Assembly: GCA_963965975.1 (NCBI GenBank)
Contig: OZ014418.1
Span: 7,419,275 to 7,483,274 of the forward strand
Reading direction: 5' to 3'
DNA: 64,000 nucleotides
DNA from: Xestospongia bergquistia
Lineage: Eukaryota > Porifera > Demospongiae > Haplosclerida > Petrosiidae
A model generated the notes under the pieces. The model made no database searches. It had not been told where the DNA came from and was given only the letters and a program-made list of their open reading frames with translations. Shown one piece after another: positions 58,331 to 64,000 of the stretch (position 1 is its first letter; each line of letters opens with the position of its first letter). Both the position numbers and the translations under genes were made by a program.

Positions 58331-60044
58331 TTATTCATCTTCTTCACTTAGTTCCATTTCTTCCAAACAGAAGTTAATATGAATATTAATTGTAGTAGCA
58401 GGGATATCCTCACGACCACATACTGGACAGGTACGTTTTTCTATAGTTTTTTTACTACTCCCACTACTACTGGGTATGCTAGGAGTGTGGTCTTTAGTTG
58501 GTTTAGTGGAGTTAAGTGATGTGTTGCTATGGTTACTACTCTTAGGTTGTGAATCTATTGATTCATTTGTTGGTATGTGATTTTTTCTTTTCATAAAATC
58601 ACGAATATCTCCAGTTGTGGATGAGGGTAGCTCAGTTTGAGTTAACCCTCTTGTTTGAGATGTTTTTAATCTCTTTTCAGCTGCTTCAGCCATTTTTCTT
58701 CTTTTTTGCTCAATGTCATCAGAGATACAGAGTTCATCATCTGAAATCAAATTAATAACTTGATTACCAGGGTCATTATTAGATGAAACAGGTTTATTAT
58801 CTGATGTTTTAAACATCTCTGTAATATTTCTTGAGTTCTCTTTCTTTTTCGGTTTCTTATTTTTTGAATAACCTTCTGGTTCTTTGATTTTAATAAACTT
58901 TCCTCCACAAGTTCGTTGATGCTCCTCCCACCAATTATCATGACGTGAAGGAGCCCGATTAATTGCTCGTCGTACTGTTCCATAAAAAGGAGGTTTGTGT
59001 TGACAAGGTCCATCACATTTCCACCAATGTTGACGATATAAATTTACCTAATTATGCAAGATAATGAAAGGTACACCCTCATAAAATAGATCACCATATT
59101 AAAGTACATATTATGTCACTATTACCTCATCATGAAAACTGTGATAGACCTAATAAAGGATACATATTATAGGGGCTATTGTATAGTGATGGTCCTTACT
59201 GTAATATTAGCACCTGTAGCTTTATTGATACGATGCATGTGTTTTAAAAATTCAGGGCCATGCGATTCTCGATCCTGTTAATAATTAAATTACTATTAAT
59301 TATGGGGTCATCCTCCTGACCTTTTTATTTGCAGTAACAAAGAGTAATGCATGTATCATTTCATGCTAAATAATAAAGTGTCACATGATCAGTAAAGATT
59401 ACATAATGTACTTACTAATAGAGTCTCTACTAAATCTTTTCTGGGTCTTAATTTTAATAAAGGAGCACTTAAACGTATTGAACATAATCCTCCTCTACCT
59501 TCATAGCAACAGAGACCAGCACATCTATACATATTATAATAGAGTGTAGGTTTTATAATAATACTTACAATGTCATTCTAGGGCCCCATTGTACAGCTAC
59601 ACCACCATTAGTTAACATACCACTAAAAAACATGGCATCAAATTGAACAAAGAGATCATGAATATTCGGATGAGGATCAACTAATTCCCACTTTTCGTCA
59701 ACAATACTTTTAGGATCCCACATTTTCTCTCTAAGTTCTACAGAACCAATGTCATCAGTATCTTTATTGAGTTGTTGATGTAAAGATATTGCAAATGACT
59801 CATCTTCTGCTGTGTTAGTTTCCTCTAATGATAATGCAATAGCATAACTGAGATCAGCGTCATCATCTTGTGACCCGGAGTCATTGTCAGTACTATGCTT
59901 TGGTCTCTTTTCCACACATATAAGTTCGACATCTTCCTCCTCTTTGTCTCTATTATTAGGTCTCTTCTTAGATACAGATTTCATTTCGTCAAAGTGTTCC
60001 TGTATTGAAAGAGCGATGGCAAAATCGAAGTCAGATTCTGCCAT
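58331..60044 (-). CDS. SPRTN: SPRTN/Spartan DNA-protein crosslink protease
   Basis: A replication-coupled metalloprotease that digests DNA-protein crosslinks. It has 481 residues (human 489). Exons 5' to 3': 59569-60044, 59416-59524, 59321-59365, 59200-59274, 59126-59149, 58331-59047. The N-terminus carries ubiquitin-interacting-type helices (DFAIALSIQEHF, DLSYAIALSLEE). The SprT domain has FVQFDAMFFSGML and the zinc site HEMIHALLF, encoded alone on the 45-nt exon 3, then SHGPEFLKHMHRIN. The C-terminus ends with a UBZ4 finger, CPVCGREDIPATTINIHINF, with the last Cys just after. A PIP-like or SHP element is not obvious. It is head-to-head with HAP2 copy B (86 bp). Confidence 0.96.
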
Positions 60045-60130
60045 TGTTTATGTCCGTTTATACTCGTATAACTCAGGTTATTCTTTAAATGCGTCTTCAC
60101 TCTTACAACAAGTTGCATTTAATTTTTATA

Positions 60131-63100
60131 ATGCAACTAAATCTCAAATTGTGGATTGTTTTGTTTAGTTTATGGACATTATCAACAGCTTCCATTACTG
60201 CAGTCAGTTCTATTAAAGAATGTATCAATGATGGCAGTGGAGAAATACTGCGACCAAATGGCACAGCTTGCAGAAAAAAGCTAGTTGTTGCAATGACTGT
60301 ACAAGCTAATGAAGTAATAGATACATATTTAGTAATGGCATTCTTTTATAATAGAATATTAGGGCAAATCACAGCACTTGGAGGCTGATATTCGTAGACT
60401 CCATGATGCCACTCAGAAGAAAAATGTACAGTTAAAAACTCCAGTACGAATCACAATTACAAAGTCACCAGTTCTTATAAATTACAGACTATATCAAGTT
60501 GCAGTAAGTCTGTTTGCTAAATGACATTGATATAATAAAGTATAGTATGTTAATAATTATCCTCAAGAGAAAGTTGTACACAAGAGGACATCGCGATGTC
60601 GTCAAGACTGGTTCAGTTGGGATCATGAAGCAGCTTGTGGATTTCAATACAGTAATGGTCGTAAAATCTTTGATAGTCAGGTTAGGTTGGTATATAAACA
60701 TGAAATATGTACTATGTATTAGGGATTTTGTTGTAAATGTAATATGGGAGATCAGACATATGACAGAGGAGAATCTGTTCAATGCTTAGGTAGAAGTAAA
60801 CAGGATATAGCACATTGTCTCCGTATGGACCCACTCTAGTTAGTCTGTTAACATTAGTGTATAATATCTTTGTTTTATTTCAGTAATTACGTCTTTGGGT
60901 TATATCCTCCTCAATTACTCTTTAATATTAATATCACTATTGATAAAGTGAGTTATACTACAATGGAAGGACAGGCAGTTTATGAAAGACTGGAAACACT
61001 TGTCCTAGGACCAACTCATAGAAAAAGAACATCAAATGACTCAACAGTAAGTTATCTAGAGATATAGGATTGTCAAGATCCTCTCCATCTTGATAGATTA
61101 GAGCTGAATATATTGCTGATTTTCATCCAGATGATTATATGCCTGTACTTGTTCATAAATACCTACTAATTCCTGATATTAAAAAGATAAACTCATTTCC
61201 AAGTAGCTGGCGTACATCGGCTCAACAAAGTGGATTATGGCAGTCTATTCAAAATGCATCAGAATGGCTTTTGGTGGGGAAGGAAAAGTTTGCCTTCTCT
61301 GGACGTCATTGTAATAAAATTGGAGTGTCATATTCAGCTTTTAAACATCAATCAGATGGATGTACTAATGTCTATGGAAGGTAGATTTGCAAATTGAAAA
61401 TTAAATTATAATTGCAAAATGCATTTATAAATTGTATGTATTATAAACTATTACTATACTTTTCTTTACATTATTATAGCTGTCTACAGGGACAACCCTA
61501 TCATTACTGGAGTAATGATATAGTTAGTAAATTATTTTATTATAACATGCACTAATTATATATCATAGGAGAAAAAGAAGTCAGGAAGGAAAGGACAATA
61601 TATGGCATATAATTTTGGACGAGTTCATTCTCTACCACATTCTAACAACAGACAAACTGACTTTCAATTAAATTTTATTGCTCAAAGAACACAAAGATCA
61701 CTTATTACGATAACTATGGAAGCAGACAGCTTAAAAACTGTCATTAACAAGTACAAAAAAACATTACATTTATGCATTAACTGATCTTGTTTTTATAGAT
61801 CTCCTGGAAGGATTATTGAAGCATATATTGATGCTTTTGAAGGTTTATCAACTAATGGTCTCCTCAATGTCTATGTTCAAAATATTGGCGATCTTACAGC
61901 TACTTATAAAGTCTTTGTTAGCCATTGTTCTGCTGGTATTGACTGGGTACCGTCAGAGACAGTGACATTAGATCCTGGAGAACAGACTAATGTCTCTTTT
62001 ACTATGCATTCCTTTCATACACAAGGTCAAATCAATACATGTGAAGGTATAGTCTCACTATAACATCAGTAATGTTATATTTCCATTAGTTGAACTGCTG
62101 GATCAATCAGCTGAGTTATTACACAATATGACTGTTCACTTTGAAACATTAGACACATGTTTTTGCTATGGTTATTGTGGATGTTCAGTATGTATCTACA
62201 TCTTCATACTGTCTCATTCAATGTTTGTTCTCTAGTGTGGTAATAATGTGTCTGATTGCCCACCAAAACCAAACTACCATGATCCTGATAATTTCAGAGA
62301 ATTTAATCTTAACATTAATATTGAAGAACCAAATATTCAATGGTTGAAAGATTTCAGTAATTGGATGAAGTGGAATTTTGGCGGAATAATTATATCAACA
62401 TGGATTATATTAGCCTTGTTCGGACTAGGTATATTAAAGGTAGCAATGATGTTATATAAAGGTATATATTATATGCATATATATAGTACCAATAAAACTA
62501 TATATACTATATAGGTGAAGTGAGTTGTCCTATGTGTACTAAACCAGCCAAAGCAACTTGTCAAGTTATATTCACCATTGCTGCTTTTTGTGGGAGCACA
62601 TTGTGTAGTTGTCTATCACAAACTACAACTAACTTAGCTTGGGGTGCTGGAGTAGCTGCTACTGGTAAGGATAGAACAAAATATATTGGAAGAGAAGGGT
62701 TGGTGTCAAAAAATGCTAAACGACCAATTAATTGTGATGGAATGTGTCGTGGAGCAAAACAAGCTAGGAGAATTCATCGTAAGAAGCTTCGGCTACTCAA
62801 AAGACGAGGTGCTAAGACAGAAAAGATGGTTGCTTGGTGGGAGAAATCATACAACTGTACATGTGTTGTCAAGTTAGAAACAATAGAAAATGTACTCTAT
62901 CATTAGCACATTGTAGAGAGACTCGAGATGTTCTAGAAATATTAAAAGGTCTTTTCTTTTTTATTTATTGTCCTCTTCTGCCATTATGGTGGGTGGTAGA
63001 GTTCTTTTTTGAGTGGATCAGAAGGAAGAGGAGACGAAAGAGGAGATTACAAGAATATCGTCAGAAGAAGCAAGCGAAACAAACTAAAGATGAACAGACA

Positions 63101-63828
63101 TATTTAATGTTAGATCAATACTTTCGTGGAACTACTGAAAAGAAAGTAGTTGATTTTAAAAATGAAACAAAGAAAGTTAATAAAAAAAGCAAAAAAGGTC
63201 AGTTAATTATTTAAGAAAACATATAATAATATATTTTCAGGAGATAAAACCAAAGTACTTGAAGAGGGGAGAATATCTAGCGATGAAAGTGCTAAAGATT
63301 TGGGACTGGACTCATCTGATACTACAGATACTGATGAGGTTTATCCTATAATCTAATACATTATTATATTATTTCCTTATATACAGGCTGGTGATATTGA
63401 TGAACTATTAAATCCTGACTATCCTGTATATTTTAATTTTGCTGGAGCTACTACTAAAAACATTCCTACATCACTTCAGGTAATGATGTATTTAAAATTG
63501 TAAGTGGATTGAGTATGGCTACTTAGAAACCAGGAAAAAATTTTAGTATTAAAGGCAAATTAACTCAGAAAAAGTCTCATGATAAGACAGTATATGTCTT
63601 TGAATTGGACAAGTACAATATACAAGTGAGCAATATAGTCAATCAGTCACTGGCAATAGTGTGTATTGTTGTTAGGTTAAAGGAATTAAAGGAAACAAGC
63701 TGACAAAACTAGATAAACCAGTTCAACTAGATCCTAAAGATTTCAAGAGGACTTTACAAGCTAATATTGTACGGTTATTGGTAACCATTAAGCCTTTATT
63801 TCACTGTATAAATGACATAGCTAAGTGA
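60131..63828 (+). CDS. HAP2: HAP2/GCS1 gamete fusogen, copy B
   Basis: The second HAP2 gene, 966 residues. Exons: 60131-60313, 60363-60503, 60546-60680, 60723-60838, 60884-61046, 61097-61380, 61480-61522, 61569-61750, 61799-62046, 62090-62187, 62236-62461, 62515-62872, 62917-63197, 63241-63338, 63387-63479, 63527-63625, 63676-63828. The start at 60131 gives a signal peptide; an in-frame ATG at 60089 also exists. The HAP2 core is typical: RKKLVVAMTVQANE, VRITITKSPVLINYRLYQVA, RCRQDWFSWDHEAACGFQYS, FDSQGFCCKCNMG, IAHCLRMDPLYNYVFG, GRIIEAYIDAFEGLSTNGLL. A transmembrane helix lies near residue 576-600 with a second hydrophobic stretch near 738-757. The cytosolic tail is long and basic, unlike that of copy A beyond the first third. 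Confidence 0.9.
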
Positions 63829-64000
63829 TTATTTAAATTTATCAAGTTTTCTAGTTTTAATAGCTTGTAGTCGACCTTTAGCTTTTCTTGCTAGAACACT
63901 GCAAGAAAATCATAAATAAAAACTATTTAAAGTGATAAGTACTTACAAATTTGCCAAATCTGGTATGTATTGTGTTAAGTATAACAATAAGAGGAAAATA
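63829..64000 (-). CDS. 3' end of an unrecognised gene (partial)
   Basis: The last two coding exons of a minus-strand gene, 63947 to beyond 64000 and 63829-63898, joined in phase by a 48-nt intron. The visible protein end is a hydrophobic stretch (PLLLLYLTQYIPDLANFVLA) followed by a basic tail RKAKGRLQAIKTRKLDKFK. It suggests a membrane protein with a short cytosolic tail, or an amphipathic C-terminus. I do not recognise the family. Its stop codon directly abuts that of HAP2 copy B. Confidence 0.6.

Overview
The window looks like nuclear DNA of a haplosclerid demosponge, most likely Amphimedon queenslandica or a close relative. It is AT-rich and very gene-dense. Most introns are 40-60 nt, and the genes are animal orthologues (MZT1, BTBD9, BABAM2, kinesin light chain, TDRD9, NAA40). 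Alongside them are genes missing from vertebrates but kept in sponges and protists: two copies of the gamete fusogen HAP2/GCS1 and a GPCR fused to a phosphatidylinositol-phosphate kinase. The species is inferred; no marker gene was compared.

Layout from left to right: the 3' half of RALGAPB (+); an IkappaB-like ankyrin protein (+); NAA40 (-, ten tiny exons); a RAD51-interacting-motif protein (+); a membrane-anchored CapA-type protein (-); a C15orf40/UPF0235 protein (-); adenylosuccinate synthase (+); alpha-SNAP (-); an ecto-NTPDase (+); Artemis/DCLRE1C (+); an unrecognised 650-residue protein (-); MZT1 (+) with INO80C inside its first intron (+); SYVN1/HRD1 (-); TDRD9 (+); a GPR180/TMEM145-like 7TM protein (-); the GPCR-PIPK fusion (+); MED17 (-); HAP2 copy A (+); BABAM2 (-); DDX28 (+); kinesin light chain (+); BTBD9 (-); PCNX4 (+); SPRTN (-); HAP2 copy B (+); and the 3' end of an unrecognised gene (-). 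All gene models were built by hand from splice signals, reading phase and recalled family sequence. Every exon chain given is phase-consistent, but none has transcript support here.

The genes alternate strand almost perfectly. Ten adjacent pairs are head-to-head with 30-364 bp between start codons, so most genes probably share bidirectional promoters. Five of these carry a CACGTG E-box. Two carry the same 15-bp CCAAT element in opposite orientation, and one carries an NRF1-type palindrome. Tail-to-tail pairs are equally tight: HAP2 copy B and its neighbour have abutting stop codons.

Functional themes that recur are genome maintenance (RAD51-motif protein, Artemis, BABAM2, SPRTN, INO80C), ER/membrane biology (SYVN1, alpha-SNAP, PCNX4), germline and gamete functions (TDRD9, two HAP2 genes) and signalling (IkappaB-like, RALGAPB, GPCR-PIPK). 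Clustering by function is not demonstrated. Non-coding sequence is mainly microsatellites and minisatellites plus short motifs that recur inside the tiny introns. I saw no transposon with recognisable coding sequence, no rRNA or tRNA gene and no CRISPR array.
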